Below are positions 23,196 to 33,059 of a stretch of DNA of 64,000 nucleotides, piece by piece (position 1 is the stretch's first letter; each line of letters opens with the position of its first letter). The stretch is from Litoribacillus peritrichatus (GTDB lineage: Bacteria; Pseudomonadota; Gammaproteobacteria; Pseudomonadales; Litoribrevibacteraceae): assembly GCF_039537985.1 (NCBI RefSeq), contig NZ_BAABBN010000012.1, forward strand, positions 124,001-188,000, read 5' to 3'. Both the position numbers and the translations under genes were made by a program. The notes below the pieces were generated by a model, which was given only the letters and a program-made list of their open reading frames with translations, did not search any database and had not been told where the DNA came from.

Positions 23196-23573
23196 TTAAA
23201 TCAGGCGGGAAACCATCCAGCCTAAATACACAAAAAATAATCCTGCAATTATACTCACGGCAGCGTACAGAATTGAATAGAGAACTTGCTGTTGTTGAAT
23301 TAAAAACAGCATATCCAGTGAAAAAGTCGAGAAAGTGGTGAACGAACCCAGTCCACCCACCGCAATCAAAAACCAATAGTGGTGAGTATTATCCAGTTTG
23401 CCAAGGATAAAGCCAGCCACCAAGCCCAACAAAAACGATCCCACTATGTTCACAGATAAGGTGGCGAAATAACCAGGCTTACCCAAATACTGTACCATCA
23501 GCACGGATACCAGGTATCGGGCGTTAGCGCCAATGATTGCCCCCAAAGACACCCAAAGCATATTGCTAAACAT
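23196..23573 (-). CDS. crcB: Fluoride ion channel CrcB/FluC
   Basis: 125-aa inner-membrane protein with four hydrophobic helices. The family motifs GANARYLVS near residue 15, VNIVGSFLLG near 41 and GGLGSFTTFSTF near 73 line the fluoride path; the Phe box and TFSTF motif are present. It exports fluoride as a dual-topology dimer. It lies between rarA and serS with small gaps, so it is probably constitutively co-transcribed. No fluoride riboswitch was seen upstream. Confidence 0.95.
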   Translation of the reverse strand: MFSNMLWVSLGAIIGANARYLVSVLMVQYLGKPGYFATLSVNIVGSFLLGLVAGFILGKLDNTHHYWFLIAVGGLGSFTTFSTFSLDMLFLIQQQQVLYSILYAAVSIIAGLFFVYLGWMVSRLI

Positions 23574-23613
23574 GAACCTACGCCCTCCTGGCCATTGCGT
23601 TTCTCATTAACAT

Positions 23614-24975
23614 TTATTCATATCGTTTTTTACTGCTCACTTCATCCTGAGACTTCAGCCACTGAAGTTTTTCACTGATCTTTTTTTCAAGACCACGATC
23701 CACAGGTTGATAAACGGTTAAGTCTTTCAAGGCTTCGGGTAAATAATTTTCACCTGCGGCATAGGCATTGGGTTCATCGTGTGCATAGCGATAGCCATCG
23801 CCAAAGCCCGAATCTTTCATTAATTTGGTGGGTGCGTTGCGAATGTGCATAGGCACTTCATAATCTTTAGTCTCTGCAACAATGGCCCTCATTTTATTGT
23901 AAGCCGAATAAACCGCATTGCTCTTAGGTGCTGATGCGATGTAAGTTATGGCTTGAGCAACGGCCAACTCGCCTTCCGGGCTGCCCAACCGCTCTTGTAC
24001 CTGCCAGGCATTCAACGAAACCTCCAGAGCTCTTGGGTCCGCATTGCCGATTTCTTCACTGGCCATTCTCACAACTCTGCGAGCAATGTAGAGAGGGTCA
24101 CAACCACCATCCAGCATGCGGCAAAACCAATAGAGGGCACCATCCACCGAAGAACCGCGTACCGACTTATGAAGTGCTGAAATCTGATCGTAAAAAGCAT
24201 CGCCTTGCTTATCGAACCGTTTTACTTCATTGGCTAATGCTAGTTCAGCAATGTCTTTCGAAATCATTAACCTGGAATTTTCAAACTCTGAATCACTGGC
24301 CTGGGCAATCTGAACAGAAACTTCCAATAAGTTATAAGCTCTTCTGGCATCGCCCATAGCAGTCGCGGCCAGCAGAGCAACCGCCTCATCAGAGACATTT
24401 ACATTCAAGCCTGATAGCTCTTTGTCGGTCGTGACCGCAAGCGTAATCAACTGCTCTATCTCAGCATCGTTCAGCGATTGTAAACGATAAACTCTTGCCC
24501 GAGATAAAAGCGCGTTATTCACTTCAAAAGACGGGTTTTCAGTGGTCGCACCAATAAAAACAATGGTGCCATCCTCGACATAGGGTAAAAACGCATCTTG
24601 CTGGGTTTTATTAAACCGATGAACCTCATCCACAAACACCAAGGTGCGTTTGCCTTGAGATAAATGCATTTTCGCCTGGTCTACCGCAGCACGTATTTCC
24701 TTAACGCCAGACATCACCGCTGAAATTTCGATGAACTCGGCATTGCAGCTATTGGCAATGATTCGCGCCAGGGTGGTTTTACCCACACCCGGAGGCCCCC
24801 AAAGCAACATGGAGTGCAGTTGGTTCGAGGAAATGGCTTTACGAAGCGGTTTGCCTTCACCGAGCAAGTGCTGTTGGCCAATATACCCATCTAAAGAGGA
24901 AGGACGACAACGGGAGGCCAGTGGTTGAAAACTGGCTCTTAACGCCTGTTCAGACTCAGAAAATAAATCACTCAT
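23614..24975 (-). CDS. rarA: Replication-associated recombination protein A (AAA+ ATPase)
   Basis: 453-aa clamp-loader-like ATPase of the RarA/MgsA/WRNIP1 family, acting at stalled replication forks. Walker A GPPGVGKTT is at residues 60-68, Walker B FVDEVHRFN near 119, sensor 1 GATTENPSF near 145, followed by the C-terminal tetramerisation region. The length equals the family norm. lolA ends 15 bp upstream of its start and crcB follows after 40 bp, a conserved lolA-rarA-serS arrangement. Confidence 0.96.
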   Translation of the reverse strand: MSDLFSESEQALRASFQPLASRCRPSSLDGYIGQQHLLGEGKPLRKAISSNQLHSMLLWGPPGVGKTTLARIIANSCNAEFIEISAVMSGVKEIRAAVDQAKMHLSQGKRTLVFVDEVHRFNKTQQDAFLPYVEDGTIVFIGATTENPSFEVNNALLSRARVYRLQSLNDAEIEQLITLAVTTDKELSGLNVNVSDEAVALLAATAMGDARRAYNLLEVSVQIAQASDSEFENSRLMISKDIAELALANEVKRFDKQGDAFYDQISALHKSVRGSSVDGALYWFCRMLDGGCDPLYIARRVVRMASEEIGNADPRALEVSLNAWQVQERLGSPEGELAVAQAITYIASAPKSNAVYSAYNKMRAIVAETKDYEVPMHIRNAPTKLMKDSGFGDGYRYAHDEPNAYAAGENYLPEALKDLTVYQPVDRGLEKKISEKLQWLKSQDEVSSKKRYE

Positions 24976-24990
24976 AGAGAACAGCCCGGG

Positions 24991-25626
24991 TTACTGGGCT
25001 TGCGCCCTATTATCCAGAACATCCACGTAATCAGGATAAGTAACACTGAAAGCATCGCTGGCCAGTTCAGGATTAATTTGAACATGAGTGAACACTATTT
25101 TCGTGTATTGGCCCAAACTGTCTTCAATCTGCATCTCAACCAACTGTTCATCAACGAAGTTCATCGACAACAAGGTAAATAAACTGCCTTCATCTTTGGG
25201 TGTTAATACAAATGTTTCTTTCAAACTGTCCCGACTCGCAGAAATTCGATAATGCTTCCGAATTTCTTCGGTGGAACCAGTCAACAATACCGCCGGAGTT
25301 TTAGATGCACGCTCATCCAGATAATCAATAGAAACCTGCTCCAGGTCTGGGTCATAAACCCAAACCGATTTGCCATCCGACACAATCGTTTGCGGGAAGG
25401 GTTCTTTCACCATCCAGCGGAATTGACCCGGCTGCTTGAGCACAAACTCACCCTTGCCTTTTTGAGACTGAAAACCTTTACCATCCATCGTGGTTTGATC
25501 AAACACGGCCGAATAAGCACTCATCTTATCCAGCAAAAACTTCAAACGATCACCGCCATCTGCAGCCGCATTTAAAGAAGTAAATAAAACTAATAAACCC
25601 ACAAAAGACACTAACGCTCTATACAC
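24991..25626 (-). CDS. lolA: Outer-membrane lipoprotein carrier protein LolA
   Basis: Periplasmic chaperone that carries lipoproteins from LolCDE to LolB. The 211-aa precursor has a signal peptide (about residues 1-22, cut after AAA-like site), a KGKGEFVLKQPGQFRWMVKEPFPQ block and an SDGKSVWVYDPDLEQV block typical of LolA. The start is GTG at 25626, with AGGA about 8 nt upstream; no ATG lies nearby. It follows ftsK by 68 bp and precedes rarA. Confidence 0.95.
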   Translation of the reverse strand: MYRALVSFVGLLVLFTSLNAAADGGDRLKFLLDKMSAYSAVFDQTTMDGKGFQSQKGKGEFVLKQPGQFRWMVKEPFPQTIVSDGKSVWVYDPDLEQVSIDYLDERASKTPAVLLTGSTEEIRKHYRISASRDSLKETFVLTPKDEGSLFTLLSMNFVDEQLVEMQIEDSLGQYTKIVFTHVQINPELASDAFSVTYPDYVDVLDNRAQAQ

Positions 25627-25694
25627 AAATACATCCTGTTTTATTAATAATTAATTGCCATTCGACAATCCAATCTGAAAATCATTCCGTACAA

Positions 25695-28397
25695 CTATCT
25701 TGGCGGAGGTGGCGGGGCTAATACTTCACGACCGCCGTTACTGCCCATAGAAGAGACAATACCCGCAGCCTCCATCGTTTCAATCATTCGGGCTGCGCGG
25801 TTATAACCGACTTTCAACTTTCGTTGAACGGAAGAAATAGAAGCTTTACGTGTTTCTGTGACAAAAGCGACCGCCTCATCAAATAGCGGGTCTGATTCAT
25901 CATCACCGTTATTTGCAGGTTTTTCACCCGGAAGCATGCCTTCTTCCACACCCACGGTCACAGAATCGATATAAACCGGTTCACCACGCAGCTTCCATTC
26001 TTCAACCAAGGCATGAACTTCGTCATCGTCAATAAAGGCACCATGAACACGCATTAATGTATTTAAACCCGGCGGCATGTACAACATATCACCGTGTCCT
26101 AAAAGCTGTTCTGCCCCACCCTGATCCAGAATCGTACGAGAATCAATTTTTGAGGAAACCTGAAACGCCATTCGGGTTGGCACATTGGCCTTAATCAGGC
26201 CGGTTATCACATCCACAGAAGGTCGCTGGGTTGCCAGAATCAGGTGAATACCCGCTGCACGCGCCTTTTGAGCAATTCGAGCGATCAACTCTTCCACTTT
26301 TTTACCAACAATCATCATCATGTCAGCAAATTCGTCAATCACAACCACAATGAACGGCAATTTTTCCAAATACGGCTGCTCTTGTTCGTCTACAGGCGTT
26401 AAGGAAAGTTCATCTGGCGTCCAGATCGGGTCAAGAATCGGTTCGCCTGCCGCGATCGCTTCCGCTACTTTCTTGTTATAACCCGCAACATTTCGCACCC
26501 CCATTTTGGACATCAGCTTGTAACGACGTTCCATTTCAGCCACACACCAACGCAGACCATTAGCAGCGTCTTTCATGTCGGTAATGACCGGCGTAAGCAA
26601 ATGCGGGATGCCATCATAAATGGAAAGTTCCAACATTTTCGGGTCAATCAAAATCAAACGAACTTCATCTGGGGTCGACTTAAACAAAATACTGGCCAGC
26701 ATGGAGTTCACACCGACTGACTTACCAGAACCGGTCGTACCAGCCACCAGCAAGTGAGGCATCTTCGCCAAATCAGCAACCACCGGCTCGCCTGCAATGT
26801 CATTGCCCAGCCCTAGTGTCAGCGGAGAAGCGGAATCATCAAAGCGCTGCGAGCTTAACACTTCGCTTAAACGCACCATCTGACGGTTTTCATTAGGAAT
26901 CTCAATGCCGACAACGGTTTTTCCTGAGATCACCTCGACCACACGAACGCTGACCACCGCCATTGAACGAGCAAGGTCACGTGCTAAGTTCGAGATTTTA
27001 GACGCCTTGACACCCGGCGCAGGCTGAATTTCAAATCGCGTAATTACTGGCCCAGGGCACACTTCCACCACTTCAGCAATGACACCAAAATCTTTGAGTT
27101 TATGTTCAATCAAACGAGATAAGGCTTCGAGCGATTCTGGTGAATAACCGGTTTCCTGGTTTTTATCCGCCGGTGTTAATAAGGATATTGGTGGCAAACT
27201 GACGGTATCCGCCGGAAACAAATTCCCCTGTTTCTCTTTTTCGGTTCGATCACTTTGTTTTTGCTCAGTTTTCAGTGGCGTAATCTTAGGGGCTTTGGAT
27301 TCATCCTCACCAATACCGGGCGCGGTTTTTACTGCACCTTTAACCTGCCCCTTAACCCCGCCACTTTGCGCCGGTACAGGGCTAACAAAGTCCTCCAGCA
27401 CTGGCAGGTCTTCCAGATCGTCTGTTTTCTTTTTCGAGTTTTTACGATTCAGTAATTTATCTTTCAGGCTGACCTTGTTTTTCTTAGGTCGGGAGTTCTG
27501 TTCTTCATCATAAGGTAACTCAAGGGCTACTTCTTTACGCAGAGCAGAGTCTGCAGCTTTCTTAGCACTGGAACGCTCAACCACATCAGCAATACGTTCT
27601 ATATCGCCGATAGCAGGCTCCGCCCTTACCTCTTCATGGACAGTAGAAATCATCACCGGCTCACGCTTCTGATCAGAAAGTATTTTTTGATGATCAGACT
27701 TCTTAGCTGCACGCGCCTGCAACCGAGAATTACCATAACTTGCCGCACTCTTGGATTGCCGAACAAACAGTCCGACCAACATCAGGCTGAAACGACCCAC
27801 GTTTTCAAAAAACTTAATCCAGGAAACGCCTGTAAACATTGTGGTGCTGATACAAAACAGTGAGAGCAGAATGAGCGTTGAGCCCAGCAAATTAAATCGT
27901 TCAAACAACGCATCAGACAATGCGCGCCCGACAATCCCCCCCGCACCATGCAACAAAACGCTTTCAGAAACATAGAAATGCAATGCTGTAAGACTGGCTC
28001 CCGACAAAAGAAAAATCACCAAACCACTGAAACGCAAAACAAACATGAAAGGGTTTATCAAAGCATATTGTTTGTCTTTGATTATTTTAACCGCGCGCCA
28101 ACTGATGATTAACGGCAACAGATACGCCATATAACCGAAGAAAGAAAGCAACACATCGGCAAACAGTGCACCAACTTTCCCCCCGGAGTTCGTCACGATT
28201 TCATGCGTGGCAGAGGTACTCCAGCCCGGGTCCGTTACATTGTAAGTAATCAGAGATATGAATAAAAAAGCGCACACCGCAATTAAGAGAATTAAAATCC
28301 CCTCTTTAATTAAGCGTTGAGAGAGCTCTTTTGGAATCGCTGTTCGCACTGCTTCAGCATTTTGTGGTTTCAAACCGTCTTCCTGTGGTCTTTTCAA
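25695..28397 (-). CDS. ftsK: DNA translocase FtsK
   Basis: Couples chromosome segregation and dimer resolution to division. The 900-aa protein has four to five N-terminal membrane helices (to about residue 205), a rather short charged linker (about 220-410), the RecA-like motor with Walker A GTTGSGKS near residue 553 and Walker B IDEFADMM near 690, and a C-terminal winged-helix gamma domain (about 835-895) that reads KOPS sites. It is shorter than the E. coli protein because of the linker. The only plausible start is TTG at 28397; an ATG pair just upstream is in another frame and soon hits a stop. Confidence 0.95.
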   Translation of the reverse strand: MKRPQEDGLKPQNAEAVRTAIPKELSQRLIKEGILILLIAVCAFLFISLITYNVTDPGWSTSATHEIVTNSGGKVGALFADVLLSFFGYMAYLLPLIISWRAVKIIKDKQYALINPFMFVLRFSGLVIFLLSGASLTALHFYVSESVLLHGAGGIVGRALSDALFERFNLLGSTLILLSLFCISTTMFTGVSWIKFFENVGRFSLMLVGLFVRQSKSAASYGNSRLQARAAKKSDHQKILSDQKREPVMISTVHEEVRAEPAIGDIERIADVVERSSAKKAADSALRKEVALELPYDEEQNSRPKKNKVSLKDKLLNRKNSKKKTDDLEDLPVLEDFVSPVPAQSGGVKGQVKGAVKTAPGIGEDESKAPKITPLKTEQKQSDRTEKEKQGNLFPADTVSLPPISLLTPADKNQETGYSPESLEALSRLIEHKLKDFGVIAEVVEVCPGPVITRFEIQPAPGVKASKISNLARDLARSMAVVSVRVVEVISGKTVVGIEIPNENRQMVRLSEVLSSQRFDDSASPLTLGLGNDIAGEPVVADLAKMPHLLVAGTTGSGKSVGVNSMLASILFKSTPDEVRLILIDPKMLELSIYDGIPHLLTPVITDMKDAANGLRWCVAEMERRYKLMSKMGVRNVAGYNKKVAEAIAAGEPILDPIWTPDELSLTPVDEQEQPYLEKLPFIVVVIDEFADMMMIVGKKVEELIARIAQKARAAGIHLILATQRPSVDVITGLIKANVPTRMAFQVSSKIDSRTILDQGGAEQLLGHGDMLYMPPGLNTLMRVHGAFIDDDEVHALVEEWKLRGEPVYIDSVTVGVEEGMLPGEKPANNGDDESDPLFDEAVAFVTETRKASISSVQRKLKVGYNRAARMIETMEAAGIVSSMGSNGGREVLAPPPPPR

Positions 28398-28559
28398 TCG
28401 TCCGTCATCATAAAAAATCTAGCTCAGGGTTGCCAGCACCGTTTAGTCAGAAACATGAATTACTCAAATGTTTTGACCGCTTTCACTTGAACACACAGTC
28501 ATTATTCCTGCATCATTCGTAGCCTCTATTCAGTTCAACCACCTTTGAGTTATTAATTC

Positions 28560-29378
28560 ATGAAAGTTATTTCATTCAACATCAATGGCGTAAGAGCCCG
28601 TCCTCATCAAATCAAAGAGCTCATCGACACGCATCAGCCCGATGTCATTGGCCTTCAGGAAACTAAGGTAGACGATCCACAATTTCCGGTTTCTATGATT
28701 GAAGAACTTGGATACAAAGTCAGCTACTTCGGGCAAAAATCACACTACGGCGTCGCACTGATTTACAAAGAAGACCCTATCTCCATCCAAAAAGGATTTC
28801 CTGGTGATTCCGAGGAAGATCAAAAACGCTGGATCATTGGTGAATTCAAAGCCAAAAACGGCGAAAGCGTATTTGTATGCAACGGCTACTTTCCGCAGGG
28901 AGAAGCCATTGATCACCCCATTAAGTTCCCCGCTAAACGTAAGTTTTATAAGGACTTGATGAATCAGCTTAACAACGAGTTCAATACAAACCAAAACATC
29001 ATTGTTATGGGTGACTTCAATATTTCACCGGAAGACAAAGACATTGGTATTGGTGAACCAAACCGTAAACGTTGGCTCAGAACGGGAAAATGCTCATTTC
29101 AACCGGAAGAGCGCGAGTGGTTCAACCGTTTAAAAGACTGGGGATTCAAAGATACTTTTCGAATTCTGCACCCGGACACAACCGACAGATACAGCTGGTT
29201 TGATTACCGCAGCAAAGGCTTTGCTGACGAACCCAAACGAGGCTTGCGCATTGATACTCTGCTGGCCACAGAAAATCTTTGTTCAAAACTTACCGCTGCC
29301 GATGTGGATTACGACATCAGAGCCATGGAAAAGCCTTCAGATCATGCGCCAGTGTGGGCTTCGTTCGACTTGGATTAA
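28560..29378 (+). CDS. xthA: Exodeoxyribonuclease III (AP endonuclease)
   Basis: 272-aa Mg-dependent exonuclease/AP endonuclease for base-excision repair. Catalytic landmarks are NINGVRAR near residue 7, the metal-binding LQETK near 33-37, MGDFNISPEDKD near 148, and the C-terminal SDHAPVW. The length is that of the family. It is divergent from ftsK across about 160 bp and stands alone. Confidence 0.95.
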   Translation: MKVISFNINGVRARPHQIKELIDTHQPDVIGLQETKVDDPQFPVSMIEELGYKVSYFGQKSHYGVALIYKEDPISIQKGFPGDSEEDQKRWIIGEFKAKNGESVFVCNGYFPQGEAIDHPIKFPAKRKFYKDLMNQLNNEFNTNQNIIVMGDFNISPEDKDIGIGEPNRKRWLRTGKCSFQPEEREWFNRLKDWGFKDTFRILHPDTTDRYSWFDYRSKGFADEPKRGLRIDTLLATENLCSKLTAADVDYDIRAMEKPSDHAPVWASFDLD

Positions 29379-29406
29379 AATGACGTAAAGTGATTTACAC
29401 CTGTCA

Positions 29407-29438
29407 CTTACTCTGCCCGGCTCATCAGGCAGAGTAAG
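29407..29438. terminator. Inverted repeat between converging xthA and M16C peptidase genes
   Basis: 11-bp perfect inverted repeat CTTACTCTGCC/GGCAGAGTAAG with a 10-nt loop, placed between two converging genes. There is no T-tract on either side, so it is a probable but not textbook bidirectional terminator. Confidence 0.5.
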
Positions 29439-29460
29439 TCACTTACGCTAATGAACGTAA

Positions 29461-32358
29461 TCAGACCGTAAACACATCCCATTCAGCCTGATTCAGTGCT
29501 TTGGCGTTTTCTTCACTGGTAATCACCGCTTCGGAATACTCAGCACCCAACAAGTACTTTTTCGCCACGCGCTTCAGCTCAGCTTCATCAATGGCCAAAA
29601 CACGATCCCGAAATTCATGTCTGTCTTTGTAAGAGCGTCCCATTAAACGATTATGGAAATCCTGGCGCGCTTCACCTGCTGGTGAACCAGGCTTATCGAT
29701 GGAACCAATCACCCCAAGAATCGCTTCTTCGATCGGTTCGAAGCCGTGCTCTTTCGATAAGAACCATTCAACAGCTTTTGTGAAGTCATCCAGTGTTTCT
29801 GCCAAACGAGGATCACGATAAGAATAGAACCGGAAAACGCCAGAGGCACTGTCTTGACTGGCACCACCACCATAAGCACCACCCTGCTCTCTGATGGCCC
29901 GATGCAGATAACCGTTTCTTAACACACTGGATAAGACCGTCAGCGCCGCTGCATCATCATCTGTATGCATTGCTGACTTATAAGCCCGCGAAACAAAGTT
30001 CACTTGCGTATTGGTCGCCCATAATTGCTTACGCGACGCAGGCTGAACATTCAGCGTAATGTCTGTCACACCTTGATTAAAGTTGGAACCTGCTTGCCAC
30101 TCAGACTTAATCGCTTCCTGTAATAACGGCAAGCCTTGACCGTCAGACATGGCCGCAATTCTCATCGGACTGGCAATTACTTTTTGGTGTATGGATTGAA
30201 GGATTGGCAATACCCGTTCAAGACAAGATATGTCTTTTACATCTTCCATCAACTGATGAACGCCAGTAAGACCACCTAGACGATGATTAATAGCAGACAG
30301 AGGACTCCAGGCAGCTGAAGCCGCCAACATCGCATACGAATGACCTGAGCCAGTCACCGATTGATGTTTGCGGTGCTTCATCTGAAGCAGCAGTTCCCAA
30401 ACACGCTCAGCTTCGTCGAAACGGGCATTATGAACGACTTGATTCAACAGTTTAACAAAGTCATCCACTTTGGTATTAAGTGCTTTACCCGAGAAGTGAA
30501 TATACCCCTGAACACTGAACTCGGAGCCAGTGTTAGCCATAAGCGATGAATACGCAGACAAGCTCCCTACTGTCTGAGACTGTCTAAGCTGCGCCTCATC
30601 GTAGGCGTACTCACCATATCCAACCTCAGTGATCATGGAGGTATAAAGTGATAACCAACTCTGCTCCTCTTCATTCAACTCAGGTAAATCGAAGACCACT
30701 TGATGATAAGCAATGCCGTTCGTACCACAGACATAACTACTCAGAGCGATGTCCGGATCGACCTCTGGGTCGTGACGCGGAATATCTGAATGAATGTCCG
30801 ACAGTTCCACCTTCGGAAGAATCGAAATATCATCTTCCTGTTCCTGCCTTTCCTTTAACTGCTGGGCCGTATCAATTAACGCTTGCAGCTGATCGTCACT
30901 CAAGGTGGATTTAAGCTCGGCCAGACGGGCTTTTTCTAGCTGCTTGGCTCTCAATAAATCATCTTCGCTCGGCTTCATGGTTAAGGTAACGCGATGTTTA
31001 TTGTCCAGGAAGAAGTGGCGAATCAATCCCTTAATGTAATCCGGGTCTTGAATCTTTTCTCTTAACTCGGTTAACACGGGATCAATATCCAAAATATCGG
31101 CCGGATTTACCCCGTGCATGGAGGCAGCCAAACTGGACAGAATCAATTGCAAACCGTAGGGATAACCATCGCCACCCACTTCACGCTGAGATACTTCCAG
31201 CTGATGAAGCACGGCTTCCTGTTGTTCAAGCGGCACGCCCTGATCGGCCAAACGCTCGAACAGCGCCATCACCTCTGATTCAAACTGCTGAGCATTGGAG
31301 GGGTCAATCCCTTCCATGCCGCATAAGAATGCCATTTCCTGATTGCTGTCTTCCAGGCCACACAATGGCGAAGGCGTTTCTGCAATCTTAGATGTTTCAA
31401 GGTATTTTCTTAATGGGGACGAACTGTTATCCAACAACAAATTAGATACAAACTGCGCAGAAAGCAGTTCTTCAAGGTCTGTTGAGGCACCAAGTAGCCA
31501 ACCGATGACCACGGATGTCTGATCATTTGGATCAGCCGAACCATAAGTCCCCTCTACATGCACAGGCTGAGTAAAGCGGGTTTCTGAACCCACATGAATA
31601 CTTTCTTCGCTACGATCAAACCGGGAGAGCACCAAGGTTTCAAACTTCTGCTGATGCTCTGTCGCTGGAATATCGCCAAACGTCATAAACACAGCGTTAC
31701 TCGGATGATAATGTTTCTTGTAGAACAGCTTCAGCTCATCGTAAGTTAAGTCTGGGATATTTTCAGGTTCACCACCGCTGTTGTGGTGATACGTCGTTGT
31801 TTGGTAAAGGTGTGAACTCATGGTATGCCATAAGCGACTGACCGAAGAACTCATCGCACCTTTCATTTCATTAAATACAACCCCTTTAAACTCCAGCTCA
31901 CTGTCTTTGGGGTTTTTAGGGTCTTTGACTTCAACACGACACCCTTCTTGAGCAAAATCAAGCGGATGTAAATTCGCGAAGAAAACGGCGTCCAGATACA
32001 CTTCCAATAAGTTATCAAAATCTTTACGGTTCTGAGAAGCAAATGGGTACGCAGTCCAGTCACTGCTGGTAAAGGCATTCATGAAACTGTTCAGCGAGCG
32101 CCGGATCATCATAAAAAACGGGTCGCGAACCGGGAAACGTTCACTGCCACACAAGGATGTATGCTCAAGGATATGAGCCACCCCAGTGGAATCCGTTGGT
32201 ACCGTTTTCAGTGCAACCAAAAAGACATTTTCTTTGTTTTCAGTCGCCAAGTGATAATGGCGAGCACCCGTTTTGGTGTGCTCATAAGTTTCAAGCGTGA
32301 CATGCAAGCTATCGATTTCACGCGATGAAAGTAATTTAAAAGAACTGCCTGTGGTCAT
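29461..32358 (-). CDS. Insulinase-family M16C metallopeptidase (presequence-protease-like)
   Basis: 965-aa zinc peptidase related to PreP and CYM1. The inverted zinc motif is H62-x2-E65-H66 (HILEH), followed by GSERFPVRDPFF and the third ligand region NEMKGAMSS near residue 140. Four M16 modules fill the length, joined by a helical hinge (about residues 470-530) as in M16C enzymes. No signal peptide is seen, so it is probably cytosolic and degrades peptides. Single-gene unit between a lipoprotein gene and xthA. Confidence 0.92.
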   Translation of the reverse strand: MTTGSSFKLLSSREIDSLHVTLETYEHTKTGARHYHLATENKENVFLVALKTVPTDSTGVAHILEHTSLCGSERFPVRDPFFMMIRRSLNSFMNAFTSSDWTAYPFASQNRKDFDNLLEVYLDAVFFANLHPLDFAQEGCRVEVKDPKNPKDSELEFKGVVFNEMKGAMSSSVSRLWHTMSSHLYQTTTYHHNSGGEPENIPDLTYDELKLFYKKHYHPSNAVFMTFGDIPATEHQQKFETLVLSRFDRSEESIHVGSETRFTQPVHVEGTYGSADPNDQTSVVIGWLLGASTDLEELLSAQFVSNLLLDNSSSPLRKYLETSKIAETPSPLCGLEDSNQEMAFLCGMEGIDPSNAQQFESEVMALFERLADQGVPLEQQEAVLHQLEVSQREVGGDGYPYGLQLILSSLAASMHGVNPADILDIDPVLTELREKIQDPDYIKGLIRHFFLDNKHRVTLTMKPSEDDLLRAKQLEKARLAELKSTLSDDQLQALIDTAQQLKERQEQEDDISILPKVELSDIHSDIPRHDPEVDPDIALSSYVCGTNGIAYHQVVFDLPELNEEEQSWLSLYTSMITEVGYGEYAYDEAQLRQSQTVGSLSAYSSLMANTGSEFSVQGYIHFSGKALNTKVDDFVKLLNQVVHNARFDEAERVWELLLQMKHRKHQSVTGSGHSYAMLAASAAWSPLSAINHRLGGLTGVHQLMEDVKDISCLERVLPILQSIHQKVIASPMRIAAMSDGQGLPLLQEAIKSEWQAGSNFNQGVTDITLNVQPASRKQLWATNTQVNFVSRAYKSAMHTDDDAAALTVLSSVLRNGYLHRAIREQGGAYGGGASQDSASGVFRFYSYRDPRLAETLDDFTKAVEWFLSKEHGFEPIEEAILGVIGSIDKPGSPAGEARQDFHNRLMGRSYKDRHEFRDRVLAIDEAELKRVAKKYLLGAEYSEAVITSEENAKALNQAEWDVFTV

Positions 32359-32422
32359 ACTGATTATTTACTCTTTATTTTTTCATGAATCCAAATACAT
32401 CTGGATATGTTCTGCCTGTGTA

Positions 32423-32914
32423 TTACTCAGCAGGTTGCTTTCTCATAAAATCCAAATCAATTAAGGCTTTATTTCTTGGAACTTCTTCAAAGTACGCGTC
32501 ATACCAATCAAAAACAGACGTATTAATACGAACGGTGTAGCGGATAAACTTTTCCTGGCCTGGCTCCAGGTTTACAAATGTGGTTTTCGGTCGTACAGGC
32601 CAGTCATCTTCGCCATAAAGATTAGTATATGAATCAATCTCTTTTACCAACAAGCGGTGGCGACCCGGCTCCATAGGAACAATAACGTACTGATTGTTCT
32701 TAAGTGCGCCATAGTCACTATTATTAATATAGAGATAAGGAGACTTATCCTCCACTTCTTGCACTGGTTCGCGATAAATAACCAACCGACTTGAAGAGGA
32801 GTCCAACACCTCCGCGTTATAGCCCAACAAAGGCGTCAAAGTGCTTTCTGAGGCACACCCGGAAAATAAAAGAACCGTCATCAAAAGACTTATGATTTTA
32901 ATCATCGCCTGCAT
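32423..32914 (-). CDS. Lipoprotein of unknown function
   Basis: 163-aa protein starting at ATG 32914 with a lipoprotein signal ending LLFSGC (Cys20). A GTG-initiated frame from 32965 would place 17 non-signal residues before it and is less likely. The mature part has LVIYREP, LYINNSDYGALKNNQYVIVPMEPGRH and KEIDSYTNLYG, a beta-rich pattern like the DUF2846 type of small outer-membrane-associated lipoproteins; that family link is tentative. It sits 64 bp upstream of the M16C gene and about 145 bp from the divergent aat gene. Confidence 0.75.
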   Translation of the reverse strand: MQAMIKIISLLMTVLLFSGCASESTLTPLLGYNAEVLDSSSSRLVIYREPVQEVEDKSPYLYINNSDYGALKNNQYVIVPMEPGRHRLLVKEIDSYTNLYGEDDWPVRPKTTFVNLEPGQEKFIRYTVRINTSVFDWYDAYFEEVPRNKALIDLDFMRKQPAE

Positions 32915-33059
32915 AAAGTAATATTTACCTGAAAAATTAAGCGCCCATTCTAAGTACAATTGCACTCAGTAATCAAAGATTTACGCTGACTATTTTATAT
33001 ATTTCGCTCATTTTAAAATAATATTTAACAACTTTGCGGTATCGGAATAAAAATTTCAT

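Noticed and set aside
23574..23613. Fluoride riboswitch upstream of crcB
   Set aside because: The gap to rarA is only 40 bp and holds no riboswitch-like structure; crcB appears to be part of the rarA-serS run.
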